DNA of 51,250 nt, from contig DLNM01000051.1 of assembly GCA_002479485.1 (NCBI GenBank), forward strand, positions 1-51,250. Direction: 5' to 3'. This document shows positions 1 to 8,057 of this stretch, in pieces. The translations under genes and the position numbers were made by a program. Every line of letters begins with the position of its first letter. Position 1 is the stretch's first letter. Source of the DNA: Firmicutes bacterium UBA7510. Its GTDB lineage: Bacteria > Bacillota > Clostridia > Tissierellales > Sedimentibacteraceae. The notes beneath the pieces were generated by a model. That model was given only the letters and a program-made list of their open reading frames with translations, did no database searches and was not told the origin of the DNA.

Positions 1-3
1 TTT

Positions 4-48
4 AAAAATATACCATGGAATTTTCTAATAATTCCATGGTATATTTTT
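4..48 (-). terminator. Intrinsic terminator after rqcP
   Basis: Perfect 19-bp inverted repeat (4-22 and 30-48) around a 7-nt loop. It lies directly after the rqcP stop, and on the minus strand the stem ends in a T-run. The AT-rich symmetrical stem could also stop transcription coming from the left. Confidence 0.85.
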
Positions 49-52
49 AAAT

Positions 53-295
53 TTAACTTAATATAGTATACATATCCTTTGAATCGTCTTTCATAACGTG
101 CTCTAGTAATTTTTCTACTCTTATCTTCATTGGATTTGTTCCAAATACTATTTCAATTTCATCTCCAACTACTAATTCAGTACCTGGCTTAGCAAGCTTT
201 CCATTAACGAATACACGTCCCTGTTCGCAAGCTTCTTTTGCAACAGTTCTTCTTTTTATAACTCTTGCATTTTTAAGAAATTTATCAATTCTCAT
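53..295 (-). CDS. rqcP: S4-domain ribosome quality-control protein RqcP (YabO-like)
   Basis: An 80-residue protein that is almost entirely one S4 RNA-binding fold: the N-terminal MRIDKFLK and KRRT motifs, the central GRVFVNGK loop, and the C-terminal MYTIL typical of the RqcP/YabO family (about 80-90 aa). In Firmicutes RqcP binds stalled 50S-peptidyl-tRNA complexes and works with RqcH in adding C-terminal alanine tails to nascent chains. The ATG follows GAGAGG at 7-nt spacing. The gene sits downstream of prfA on the same strand, which puts release factor and ribosome rescue together. In Bacillus this gene lies near yabP/yabQ/divIC instead. A short upstream ORF overlaps its start as ATGA, suggesting translational coupling. 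Confidence 0.88.
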   Translation of the reverse strand: MRIDKFLKNARVIKRRTVAKEACEQGRVFVNGKLAKPGTELVVGDEIEIVFGTNPMKIRVEKLLEHVMKDDSKDMYTILS

Positions 296-387
296 AATAT
301 CCTCTCATTATGCCACGAAGTGGCATTATAAATATAGATGAAAAATCGTTTTTTTGATTTTTCCATAGTGTGAATGCTTTTTTTCAC
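292..387 (-). CDS. Possible 31-codon ORF translationally coupled to rqcP
   Basis: Reading from GTG at 387, 31 sense codons run to a TGA that overlaps the rqcP ATG as ATGA. GGAGG (393-397) lies 5 nt before the GTG; an internal ATG at 366 is an alternative start. The peptide begins MKKSIHTMEKSKKRF, ends NATSWHNERIL and is lysine-rich at its N-terminus. I recognise no family. The stretch also contains three hairpins (see 311-390), so it may be untranslated leader whose reading frame is open by chance. The RBS together with the 4-nt overlap is what makes it worth listing. Confidence 0.3.
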   Translation of the reverse strand: MKKSIHTMEKSKKRFFIYIYNATSWHNERIL

Positions 388-390
388 ACT
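311..390 (-). repeat. Three tandem hairpins between prfA and rqcP
   Basis: Three perfect inverted repeats follow each other: TGCCAC/GTGGCA (311-316/320-325), AAAAATC/GATTTTT (341-347/356-362) and AGTGTGAA/TTCACACT (367-374/383-390). A fourth near-palindrome, GCACTTTAAGTGC, is at 403-415, next to the prfA stop. None has a classical U-tract on the minus strand, so processing or attenuation between prfA and rqcP is more likely than full termination. Confidence 0.6.
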
Positions 391-418
391 AACCTCCATA
401 TGGCACTTTAAGTGCAAA

Positions 419-1492
419 TTAGTTATTTAAGTTTTTAAGTTTTTCTGCTTGGTCTGATGTAATTAAACCTTCTATCATTTCTGTTAGGTCTCCATCTATA
501 AAGCCGTCTAGCTTATATAGTGTAAGTCCAATTCTATGGTCTGTTACTCTTCCTTGTGGGAAGTTATATGTTCTTATTCTTTCACTTCTATCTCCAGAAC
601 CTACTTGACTTTTTCTAGCTGAAGCTATTTCATCATGTTGTTCTTGTTGATATTTGTCATATAATTTAACCTTTAATACTTTCATAGCTTTATCTCTATT
701 TTTAAGCTGAGATTTTTCATCCTGACACGAGATAACTATACCAGTTGGTATATGTGTAAGTCTAACCGCTGAGTCTGTAGTATTTACACACTGACCACCG
801 TTACCTGAAGATCTGAATACGTCAATTTTAATATCATTAGGATTGATTTCAACTTCAATATCGTCTACCTCTGGCAAAACAGCAACTGTAGCAGATGAAG
901 TATGAATTCTACCACTTGATTCAGTGTCAGGAACTCTTTGAACTCTATGAACTCCACTTTCATATTTAAGCTTTGAGTATGCTCCATATCCTTTTATTGC
1001 AAATACAACTTCTTTTAATACTCCCATACTTTGCTCATTGATAGAAATTATCTCAGTTTTCCAACGCTGTCTTTCAGCATATCTAGAATACATTCTAAAT
1101 AAATTTCCGGCAAAAAGACCTGCCTCATCACCACCAACACCTGCTCTAATCTCTACTATAACGTCTCTTTCATCATTAGGATCCTTTGGTAAAAGCAGTA
1201 TTTTTAGCTCAGTTTCTAACTCTTCTATTTGAGAAGTTAATTCCTTAACTTCTTCCTTTGCCATTTCCCTAAAATCTTCATCTAATGATTTATCGTAAAT
1301 CATTTCCTTAGATTCTTCTAGTTGTGTCTTAGCATCTTTATATTCTTTATATTTTAAAACTATTGGCTCAACCTGCGCGTGCTCTTTAACAAGCTTTTGC
1401 CATTCACTTGAATTAGCAATAACATCAGGGTCTGCAATTTTTTCACTTAAATCTATATATTTTCCTTCTAGAAATTCTAATTTATCTAACAT
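419..1492 (-). CDS. prfA: Peptide chain release factor 1
   Basis: Class I release factor that decodes UAA/UAG and triggers peptidyl-tRNA hydrolysis. The 357 residues match RF1 length. Residues 188-190 are PDT, the RF1-type P-x-T anticodon-like motif (RF2 would have SPF). The GGQ hydrolysis motif is at 232-234, within SGNGGQCVNTTDSAVR. The glutamine of that motif is the known target of PrmC methylation, and prmC is encoded about 14 kb away on the same strand. The ATG has GAGGTG 7 nt upstream. The gene has its own sigma-A-like promoter (1524-1553), which fits its separation from the DUF1385-prmC pair that usually precedes it. rqcP follows, probably co-transcribed. Confidence 0.97.
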   Translation of the reverse strand: MLDKLEFLEGKYIDLSEKIADPDVIANSSEWQKLVKEHAQVEPIVLKYKEYKDAKTQLEESKEMIYDKSLDEDFREMAKEEVKELTSQIEELETELKILLLPKDPNDERDVIVEIRAGVGGDEAGLFAGNLFRMYSRYAERQRWKTEIISINEQSMGVLKEVVFAIKGYGAYSKLKYESGVHRVQRVPDTESSGRIHTSSATVAVLPEVDDIEVEINPNDIKIDVFRSSGNGGQCVNTTDSAVRLTHIPTGIVISCQDEKSQLKNRDKAMKVLKVKLYDKYQQEQHDEIASARKSQVGSGDRSERIRTYNFPQGRVTDHRIGLTLYKLDGFIDGDLTEMIEGLITSDQAEKLKNLNN

Positions 1493-1523
1493 TAGTTTTC
1501 ACCTCATTATATATTAACAAAAT

Positions 1524-1553
1524 ATTATACCATGAAAATGTATTAGTATGCAA
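1524..1553 (-). promoter_or_regulatory. Sigma-A-type promoter of prfA
   Basis: On the minus strand TTGCAT (1548-1553) and a perfect TATAAT (1524-1529) are separated by 18 bp, about 30 bp before the prfA start. Confidence 0.55.
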
Positions 1554-1587
1554 ACATTATTTTGTTGATATAACTATATTATTATAG

Positions 1588-1740
1588 TTATATATTTACT
1601 ATTCTATTTGTATATTTTACTATATTTTTGTTATGTGTGACAAGTAAAACAGTTTTTTGTCTACTTATCTCTTTTATTGTTTGTAAAATTTGTTCTTCAG
1701 TATCACAATCAAGGGCTGATGTTATCTCATCTTGAAGCTA
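1588..1740 (-). pseudogene. Decayed C-terminal fragment of an ABC-transporter ATPase
   Basis: The minus strand from about 1737 reads LQDEITSALDCDTEEQ and continues for about 50 codons to a TAA at 1588-1590, including LLVTHN. This is the Walker B aspartate/glutamate, the D-loop (SALD) and the H-loop histidine of an ABC exporter ATPase, in the right order and spacing. Walker A, the signature motif and any transmembrane region are missing, and an in-frame TAG lies three codons upstream. Just upstream the minus strand could encode a short hydrophobic stretch (around 1790-1735, MKSHKKWYLLALIAS) like the start of an exporter, so one internal deletion may have joined the two ends; that part is speculative. 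The rest of the 1493-2124 gap shows no other gene. Confidence 0.7.
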
Positions 1741-2124
1741 TCAAGGCAAGTAAATACCATTTTTTGTGAGACTTCATAAGCGTACACAAGTAAACTAAAG
1801 CAGATTTATATTATAATTTATTATTTTTTTGCATAAAAAACTTCCTTTCTAACAATTCTGCAAGGGTACACATTACCCTTACAATCAATAAATTCGTACA
1901 AAAACCAAAGCTCTATTATTTAGAACCTTTACTAAATTAGATAAATTATCTAATAACGAATTCTATTGTCGTCAAAAAGAAAGCGTATAAACATCTTTTT
2001 TAATTACCTCGTTTATATTTTTATATTTATATTATATCAATAATTTTTTTACTCGTAAGTAGTTGGCTTATATTAAACTCGCTATTTTAAAATGAGCATC
2101 AGCATAATTTATACGAACAATAAA

Positions 2125-2802
2125 TTACACATTAATACGTGAACCACAATATTCACATTCTGTAACAAAACCCTCTGTAGATTCAATATCAGCTCCGCAA
2201 TTTGGGCATTCGACAACCTTTATCCTAGGAGAATCTGCTACATGTGAACTATTTGTTGCCTTGTACTGTATACGTACATAATGGTCATTAAACGAACTAT
2301 TTGGCAAAACTATTTTCTTGTTAATCATATCAAAATGTGCATCTTCAAAAAAACCTTCGTTTATCATTTCATGTAAGACCTTCTCTGTCTCTTCATGTGA
2401 AATAGAAAGGTTGTTGGCTATGCTACTAATATCTCTTTGATTTGAATTCACATTTCTTAAACACTTTTCATACACTTCACCACGTTTTCGCATTTTTCTA
2501 GAGCCACGCAGGGTAAGTATTCCTCCACCTAAAAATAAAACTATCATTAAAATGAGTGGCTCTGCTACTTTTTCTCCACTTTCTGTTTCAAATCCACCAG
2601 ATATATATAAAATAGCATAAACTATACCAAGGAATACAAGAAACCATCCAAGTTTTTTAACAGTTTTACTATTTTTTAAGATCTCTGTTTTATCATCAGT
2701 CATTCTTTTATATATAAGATATATTCCAATAGGAAAAAAGAAAATCATAGCAATTATAATCACTATTATTGGAGTATGCTTTTTATCATTAACTTTGTTC
2801 AT
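2125..2802 (-). CDS. Membrane protein with winged-helix-like region and C-terminal zinc ribbon (SPFH operon)
   Basis: About 225 aa. Two hydrophobic regions near the N-terminus (PIIVIIIAMIFFFPIGIYLIY and a second pair ending in MIVLFLGGGIL) anchor it in the membrane. A charged RKMRKRG turn follows, then a soluble helical segment (NQRDISSIANNLSISHEETEK) that reads like a winged-helix or PCI-type module, then a zinc ribbon CPNCGAD...CEYCGS at the C-terminus. I place the start at the second ATG, since the first ATG is part of the GGAGG site 5 nt before it. It is last in a four-gene operon headed by an SPFH protein and is a paralogue of the gene just upstream. A membrane-stress or membrane-organisation role is inferred from the SPFH partner; its function is not known to me. 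Confidence 0.7.
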   Translation of the reverse strand: MNKVNDKKHTPIIVIIIAMIFFFPIGIYLIYKRMTDDKTEILKNSKTVKKLGWFLVFLGIVYAILYISGGFETESGEKVAEPLILMIVLFLGGGILTLRGSRKMRKRGEVYEKCLRNVNSNQRDISSIANNLSISHEETEKVLHEMINEGFFEDAHFDMINKKIVLPNSSFNDHYVRIQYKATNSSHVADSPRIKVVECPNCGADIESTEGFVTECEYCGSRINV

Positions 2803-2839
2803 AATTTCCTCCATTACGTTATTTCAAAGCATTACACTT

Positions 2840-3406
2840 TTATTTGGCATTTAATGGCGAACCACAAAATTCACAATCCTGAACCTTTCCCTTTGTAATT
2901 TTATTCACTCCGCCACAATTATTACATGTAACAGCCAAATATTCTGCTTCTTGCTTAATTTGTACGTCTCCTTGCTGTGAATTATTAGATACATTATTAT
3001 GATCTATTATTGTTGGAAACACTATTCTATTTTGTACTTCATCTATATATGCATTTGCAAAATATTTTTTATATATCATTTTTTGTAAGTTAGCTTTTAC
3101 TATATCTTGAGATGTGTTAACACTTGATGCAAGATTTTCAATTGAGCCTGTTGGGTCCGCAGATAATCTAATAACATAATCCTTAAAATTTTTTATAAGC
3201 CTTCTACGTCTTCTACTAAGAACTATAAATACAACCCCAATAGCAACAAATACATACATTACTATTATGGCATTAAAATCCATTTCTTTATCAAACGTAA
3301 GCACAAGTGCAGATATTCCAAAAAGAAATACAATAATAATTCCTATTATAAATTGAACTTTTTCAATAATTTGAGTGGTTATAAGTGTGACTTTTGAACT
3401 GTTCAC
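2840..3406 (-). CDS. Paralogous membrane protein with winged-helix-like region and zinc ribbon
   Basis: 188 aa with the same plan as its downstream neighbour: two N-terminal membrane segments (IIGIIIVFLFGISALVL and IIVMYVFVAIGVVFIVL), an arginine-rich turn (SRRRRRLIK), a helical module (DPTGSIENLASSVNTSQDIVK, then KMIYKKYFANAYIDEVQNRIVFP) and a terminal zinc ribbon CNNCGG...CEFCGS. The start is GTG; its AGGAGG lies inside the end of the upstream gene, so the two are translationally linked. The shared pattern LASSVNTSQDIVK / IANNLSISHEETEK indicates tandem duplication. Exact biochemical role unknown. Confidence 0.7.
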   Translation of the reverse strand: MNSSKVTLITTQIIEKVQFIIGIIIVFLFGISALVLTFDKEMDFNAIIVMYVFVAIGVVFIVLSRRRRRLIKNFKDYVIRLSADPTGSIENLASSVNTSQDIVKANLQKMIYKKYFANAYIDEVQNRIVFPTIIDHNNVSNNSQQGDVQIKQEAEYLAVTCNNCGGVNKITKGKVQDCEFCGSPLNAK

Positions 3407-3407
3407 T

Positions 3408-4109
3408 TTATATTCCTCCTTTTTTTATGCCTCTTAATTCTATTTTTCTATGTTTAATAATATTTAACATATCATTAAGAATTACACTTACTTTCTTATC
3501 CTTACTCTCACAATCATTCTTTAATAGTTCACTCTCAAGATTTGTTAACTTTGCATTTAATTTTTCGTCACAAGGCACCACTGATGATATATCACTATAT
3601 TTTAATTCATCCTCTACTTTACCAATCATTGCTGAATACTTTGTATTACTATTATCATTCCTAAGCAGATTTAACTTTCCTATCATTGCACTTAGCTCAC
3701 TAACTGACTTAAGTACATTGTCACTTTCTTTCTTTATACCTAATGAAACATAATAGGCTATAACTGCAATGATGCTTAGAATTACTATTAAAGATACTTG
3801 TATTATAATAAACATATTAATAGATTCACTCTTAGTTAGCATAAAAACCATTGATACTGCAACTGATATTATTGGAATAATAACTATTGCTGCTCCACCA
3901 AATGACCTTATAAACACTTGCGACACAGACCTAGATAGATACTCAATTAGTGCCAAGCCACCAAAAAAAATCATCTCAGCTAGTAAAATAAATATCATAC
4001 CTAGCCATACTATAGTGATTCGCTCTATTGAAATCATAAAGTATAAAAATATTGAAAGCAAAAATGTTAAACTACCAATAATTGTTATTGCTTTAATTCT
4101 ATTATTCAT
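3408..4109 (-). CDS. Four-helix membrane protein of the SPFH operon
   Basis: About 233 aa. Four predicted membrane helices occupy roughly residues 5-125, followed by a cytoplasmic, mostly helical tail rich in Ser/Asn/Lys (VLKSVSELSAMIGKLNLL onward). An ATG 30 nt further upstream lies inside the SPFH gene; I prefer the ATG at 4109 because GGTGGTG sits 5 nt before it. No catalytic motif is visible. It lies between the SPFH gene (13 nt upstream) and the two zinc-ribbon membrane proteins (1 nt downstream), so it is probably a partner in the same membrane complex. I do not recognise a named family. Confidence 0.65.
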   Translation of the reverse strand: MNNRIKAITIIGSLTFLLSIFLYFMISIERITIVWLGMIFILLAEMIFFGGLALIEYLSRSVSQVFIRSFGGAAIVIIPIISVAVSMVFMLTKSESINMFIIIQVSLIVILSIIAVIAYYVSLGIKKESDNVLKSVSELSAMIGKLNLLRNDNSNTKYSAMIGKVEDELKYSDISSVVPCDEKLNAKLTNLESELLKNDCESKDKKVSVILNDMLNIIKHRKIELRGIKKGGI

Positions 4110-4122
4110 ATAACACCACCCG

Positions 4123-5286
4123 TTATAACCTTTCCCCACATTCAGAGCAGAATTTTGGCGAACCCTCTATTTCAGCATTACACTTAGGACACTTACAAAC
4201 CATAGAAACGCCGCATTCTGGGCAAAACTTTGCAGATTTTGATATTTGGTTACTACATTTTGTGCAAACTATCATATCGTTTTGATTCATATTATTTGTA
4301 CTAATTGACTCAGTGTCAAATCCACATGTACCACAAAATCTTTGCGATAAGTCTACTTTAGAGTGACATTTAGGACATTCTTTCTTGTGATTTTGATTAT
4401 TGGCGATATCAACTTCCTTTGCTAAATTACCAAAAGCACCTCCTACATTTCCCCCTAGTCCAAAACCCATTCCAAGTCCAATTCCAGCTCCCATGATAGG
4501 CGCTGAAGCTGACCCTTCATTTTTAGCAGCTCCTTCTAGTGTATCAAAAGAACGTTCTTGTTGGTAGTTATATCCAATAATGTTCATTTCAGCTCGTTTT
4601 GCCAATGCATCTTTTAATTTAATTACGGCTGGATCACCCTCTGGGATACTTATATCATTAACATAAAAGTTAACTAATTTGATTCCATAATCCGCCATTA
4701 TAGGTTCTATGCGTTCTTTCATATACTGTGATATTTCATCAATATATGCATTAATTTCAAGTACACTTACTTGTTTGTGAATTAAATACTGTGATATAGA
4801 ATCTTTAACTTTTGTTATATATAATCCTTTAAAATATTTAACTATATTGTCTTTATTAAAGATTGGCAAGGTTCCGACTAACTTTAATAAAAATTGTTTG
4901 GAATTTTCAATTTTAATTCCAAATACCCCATTAGAACGAATAGGTATAAACACACCATATTTGGGATCCTGTATTTGAATTGGTGAAGCAGTTCCCCATT
5001 TTATATCCAAAGAATGTATTTTATTAATGAACCATACCTCAGCAGTAAAAGGCGAACGTCCTCCGAACGGTATATTAACTATTTTATTTAACAAAGGTAT
5101 ATTGGCTGTATCTAAAGTATGCCTTCCACTTTCGAAAATATCTAGTGCTTTCCCACCTTTAAACAATATTGCTTCTTGAGATTCGTTTACAACTAATTGC
5201 GTCCATGTTCCTAGCTCTTCACTTGGATATTTCCATACAAACACGTCTGGTCCACCATTATATTTTATTACTTCTACTATTGCCAT
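4123..5286 (-). CDS. SPFH-domain protein with three zinc ribbons (YdjI-like)
   Basis: 387 aa. Residues about 1-240 form an SPFH/band-7-type domain of the YdjI ('virion core protein'-like) family. A glycine-rich linker follows at about 264-286. Three zinc ribbons end the protein: Cys 304/307 with 318/321, 341/344 with 355/358, and 366/369 with 380/383. In Bacillus subtilis, YdjI belongs to the ydjFGHI stress operon with the PspA homologue YdjF and recruits partners to damaged membrane. Here no PspA gene is adjacent; two zinc-ribbon/winged-helix membrane proteins and a four-helix protein follow instead. The start ATG has GGGAGG at 5 nt. It is the first gene of the operon; scaffolding at the membrane is an inference from the family. 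Confidence 0.82.
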   Translation of the reverse strand: MAIVEVIKYNGGPDVFVWKYPSEELGTWTQLVVNESQEAILFKGGKALDIFESGRHTLDTANIPLLNKIVNIPFGGRSPFTAEVWFINKIHSLDIKWGTASPIQIQDPKYGVFIPIRSNGVFGIKIENSKQFLLKLVGTLPIFNKDNIVKYFKGLYITKVKDSISQYLIHKQVSVLEINAYIDEISQYMKERIEPIMADYGIKLVNFYVNDISIPEGDPAVIKLKDALAKRAEMNIIGYNYQQERSFDTLEGAAKNEGSASAPIMGAGIGLGMGFGLGGNVGGAFGNLAKEVDIANNQNHKKECPKCHSKVDLSQRFCGTCGFDTESISTNNMNQNDMIVCTKCSNQISKSAKFCPECGVSMVCKCPKCNAEIEGSPKFCSECGERL

Positions 5287-5510
5287 TTTATCCTCCCATT
5301 GATTTTATTCACAATAAAAAAGAATACTTAATATATTATAATTGCATTGATGTTAAATAATATTTTGCATATTTCAGCTATGTTTAAAATATATTTAATC
5401 GCATATATTTATATAAATAGACATATTTTCTATTTTTGTATAAATATTGTATCACTTAACTTATAGATGTGCAATAAAATATCATACTTAAAACTATAAT
5501 TTAAATAACA

Positions 5511-5554
5511 AAAAAAGAGTGCCACAAAACTATTTTGAAAAAGTTTTCAGCACT
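5511..5554 (-). terminator. Imperfect hairpin terminator
   Basis: AGTGCCACAAAACT (5518-5531) pairs imperfectly with AGTTTTCAGCACT (5542-5554). On the minus strand the stem is followed by a T-run (5511-5516). It is the second, distal terminator behind the gene at 5704. Confidence 0.55.
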
Positions 5555-5580
5555 TCTTTTTAATATTTTTTATTCAAATA

Positions 5581-5607
5581 ATAAAAATATCAAGCGGCTT
5601 GATATTT
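5581..5607 (-). terminator. Hairpin terminator of the metallopeptidase-like gene
   Basis: 10-bp perfect arms AAATATCAAG/CTTGATATTT around a CGG loop (5585-5607), followed on the minus strand by TTATTATTT. Confidence 0.6.
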
Positions 5608-5703
5608 AATATTAAATATTAGTCTCTAGAAATAGTACACAAAACAAACCTTGGGAATTAAGAATATTTAAAGGTAGATGTACTGTTACAGATTCATATT
5701 ATA

Positions 5704-6777
5704 TTATTTATAATAGCATATCACCTTATCAACAGTTCCACCCTTCATTTCTAATAAAGTTTCCCCCATATATATATTCTTTTCATTTGTCTTTATGTCA
5801 GTAAGACTAATAAATGTTTTACACAGGATTTTATTATCTATCTTTATCATATTCATTGGATCATATCCGCTAATATAGAAGCCACCTTTTGTAGCGATTC
5901 TGTCAGAGGATTGCATAAATTTATCAATTAAATCTTTTTTACGTGCTATATTTTCATTAATAGCTTTTTCTATCAAGGCCGTTTCTAGGTGTAGGTCATT
6001 TATTTTTGTGTATTCAAAGCTATCGGTTACAATTTCAAATACAGTCTTATTTTGTTCTGATAGTACATGTTCAAAATTTATCCCTAAATCATGAGAAACT
6101 ACAAGAAAAACAGCTCCACTATAGTAAGATATTCTTCTAATATTTAATTGTAATGGTGAGAAGTTGTGTAAATACTCTGAATATTTCTTCATTCGTTCAG
6201 TATACTTTTTTTCTGACAGCTGTTTTAACGCCATAATTCCAACATACTCAGCCATTCCCTCAGAAGTTTCTGATAAAAATTCACATTTACACATGTCACC
6301 AATTATTTGTTGACGATTTATTCGGATACTATAAAATATTTCAAGCAGCTGTCTTTTTGCAGTTAAATTGCTTTCGTGAAAAGCCTTAGATAATATCTTA
6401 TTTTCTTCATACTTTAAGCAAAAATTATGTACATTATAAGGATAATCAAGTGTTACTAAATCTTTTGGAAATCTTATCTCTCCATTTTCATACTGATATA
6501 CATGAAACATTTCATGAACTATATTTGCAGACAAAATATCTATATCATCATTGTCATTTAATAAATCATATTCAATATTCCATATAGCAATATATCTATC
6601 TTCGTATTTAATTGCTGTATTTCCAATGAAGCGTTTATCCCAAGGGATTACTTTATACTCAAAATATACCTCCTTAGAGGAGTATAAAACAAATTCATAT
6701 CTGCTAAATCCACCCCATAGCTTTTCATAATTAATTTTTTCTAAATTATTTAATATTTTATTATAAAGCTCTCTCAT
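5704..6777 (-). CDS. Putative zinc metallopeptidase (HExxH...E), unknown family
   Basis: 357 aa with no signal peptide or membrane segment. HEMFH at residues 88-92 is the HExxH zinc site, and SEGMAEY (E173, or E177) about 80 residues later fits the third ligand of gluzincin peptidases. The motif occurs in a helix-like context (SANIVHEMFHVYQYE). I do not recognise the family, and the substrate cannot be read from sequence. A small HTH protein is encoded 97 bp upstream on the same strand, so regulator and peptidase may form a pair in the manner of repressor/anti-repressor-protease modules; that is speculative. Two terminators close the unit. RBS is weak (AGGAAAGG, about 9 nt before the ATG). 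Confidence 0.6.
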   Translation of the reverse strand: MRELYNKILNNLEKINYEKLWGGFSRYEFVLYSSKEVYFEYKVIPWDKRFIGNTAIKYEDRYIAIWNIEYDLLNDNDDIDILSANIVHEMFHVYQYENGEIRFPKDLVTLDYPYNVHNFCLKYEENKILSKAFHESNLTAKRQLLEIFYSIRINRQQIIGDMCKCEFLSETSEGMAEYVGIMALKQLSEKKYTERMKKYSEYLHNFSPLQLNIRRISYYSGAVFLVVSHDLGINFEHVLSEQNKTVFEIVTDSFEYTKINDLHLETALIEKAINENIARKKDLIDKFMQSSDRIATKGGFYISGYDPMNMIKIDNKILCKTFISLTDIKTNEKNIYMGETLLEMKGGTVDKVICYYK

Positions 6778-6873
6778 ATTCTTATTCCTTTCCTATGTTT
6801 ATCTTGCTTTAAGTGTAAAGGAATAAAAATATGTTTTCAATTTGAAAAGCGACGACTTTTTCATATGTAGAAT

Positions 6874-7344
6874 TTATTCTAAGCATTTATTAATCATTTC
6901 CATAACTAGCTTAGTTGGACCAATCAGTATTATCCTAGCCATATTAATATTATTATCATATTTAAAGGAAAATTTTATGTCACCATGGTCTTGACCTTTA
7001 TCAGGCAATTTGTGCTTTGAGTTTATTTGCTCTATAATTTTATCACACAAAAGTTCCGCTTCCTCGTCGCTATTTACTATATAATCAAAAATAGAGCAAA
7101 CAGAATTTACACTTTTTTCTTTAATATCAACAAAATCTCTAACTAAAGAATTAGATTTAATCCTTATACTTTCTTTAACAAATTGTTCATTTAAACATCT
7201 TCCAATATCTTCTTCAGTAAAAAGCCACGCTCCATCTTTTTTAGCACCAGACAACAACCCATTTTTTATATATGTACGAATTGTTCTTGTTGAAAGACCT
7301 GTCATTGTAGCAATATCTGTTATAGAATAATAATCCTTTCTCAA
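6874..7344 (-). CDS. MerR/excisionase-type HTH regulator
   Basis: 156 aa. Residues 1-50 are a MerR-like winged HTH (SITDIATMTGLSTRTIRTYIKNGLL, then a wing ending TEEDIGR). The remainder is a C-terminal region with a beta-rich end (IKFSFKYDNN...ARIILIGPTKL) that I cannot assign. The start is TTG, read from the RBS AGGTGAG 5 nt upstream. It precedes the HExxH protein on the same strand and faces the GNAT genes across a 219-bp divergent region, so it may control either side. Confidence 0.65.
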   Translation of the reverse strand: MRKDYYSITDIATMTGLSTRTIRTYIKNGLLSGAKKDGAWLFTEEDIGRCLNEQFVKESIRIKSNSLVRDFVDIKEKSVNSVCSIFDYIVNSDEEAELLCDKIIEQINSKHKLPDKGQDHGDIKFSFKYDNNINMARIILIGPTKLVMEMINKCLE

Positions 7345-7563
7345 TCAACTCACCTACTTAAAGTTAAAATTTTGCCTTAATTTTTCTATATCTTAATTAT
7401 TTGAATTTTAACACAATTGGTATATATAGTTCAATCTCAGTTTAAACTTAGAGCCTATAAAATTATGCATTATAATACTTAAAATGCAAAGCTATAATAA
7501 AGTATATATGGTATGATTTTTTCATTGCTTTTAAGCTTATAGCACTAGAATTGGAGGTATTAA

Positions 7564-8025
7564 ATGATTCATATTGAAAGAGCATCAATTGAGGATGCTG
7601 AAATAATAGTTAAAATCAAAAAAAATGCATATACCGACGAAGATATTCGTTTTGGCAAAGGCAAGGGTGAATGCACACAGTATATTGGAGATGTTAATTT
7701 TATTTCATGGTGTATCAATCGCTATATATTATACAAAATAAATCTTGATGATATAGTAATAGGTACATTTTGGCTAGACCATGAAACTGATGAAAGGCCT
7801 AATCATTTTGAGCTACAAGATTTTTGTATTGATCCTATATATCAAAATAAAGGGTATGGCGCTGAGGCAATAAAGCTAATGGAACAAAAGCATAAAGACA
7901 TAAAAATATGGACTTTATCTACTTTTAAATTCAGCTTAAGAAATCAGTATTTATACGAAAAAATGGGTTATGTAAAAATTGGACAAGATAAGCTTGGCTT
8001 TCAGTATGAGAAATATATAGATTAA
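7564..8025 (+). CDS. GNAT family N-acetyltransferase (first of two)
   Basis: 153 aa, one GNAT fold. The N-terminal IERASIEDAEIIVKIKK strand-helix is followed by the acceptor-side insert, motif A around IDPIYQNKGYGAEAIKLME (the Q-x-x-G-x-G/A pyrophosphate loop), and the final NQYLYEKMGYVKIG typical of GNATs. It transfers an acyl group from acyl-CoA to an unknown amine. RBS GGAGG lies 7 nt before the ATG. It is followed 32 bp later by a paralogue with the same layout, so the pair arose by tandem duplication. Confidence 0.85.
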   Translation: MIHIERASIEDAEIIVKIKKNAYTDEDIRFGKGKGECTQYIGDVNFISWCINRYILYKINLDDIVIGTFWLDHETDERPNHFELQDFCIDPIYQNKGYGAEAIKLMEQKHKDIKIWTLSTFKFSLRNQYLYEKMGYVKIGQDKLGFQYEKYID

Positions 8026-8057
8026 GCCCAATTCTAAATAATTATATGGAGGTAATT

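Larger units (their letters stand above)
5287..5703. other. Intergenic region with two terminators and the SPFH operon leader
   Basis: This 417-bp AT-rich stretch holds the upstream region of the SPFH operon at its left end and the terminators of the metallopeptidase-like gene at its right end. I found no convincing ORF or consensus promoter hexamer pair. Confidence 0.5.

Noticed and set aside
1038..1232. Plus-strand frame inside prfA
   Set aside because: Antisense of a highly conserved release-factor region with no own RBS; a shadow frame.
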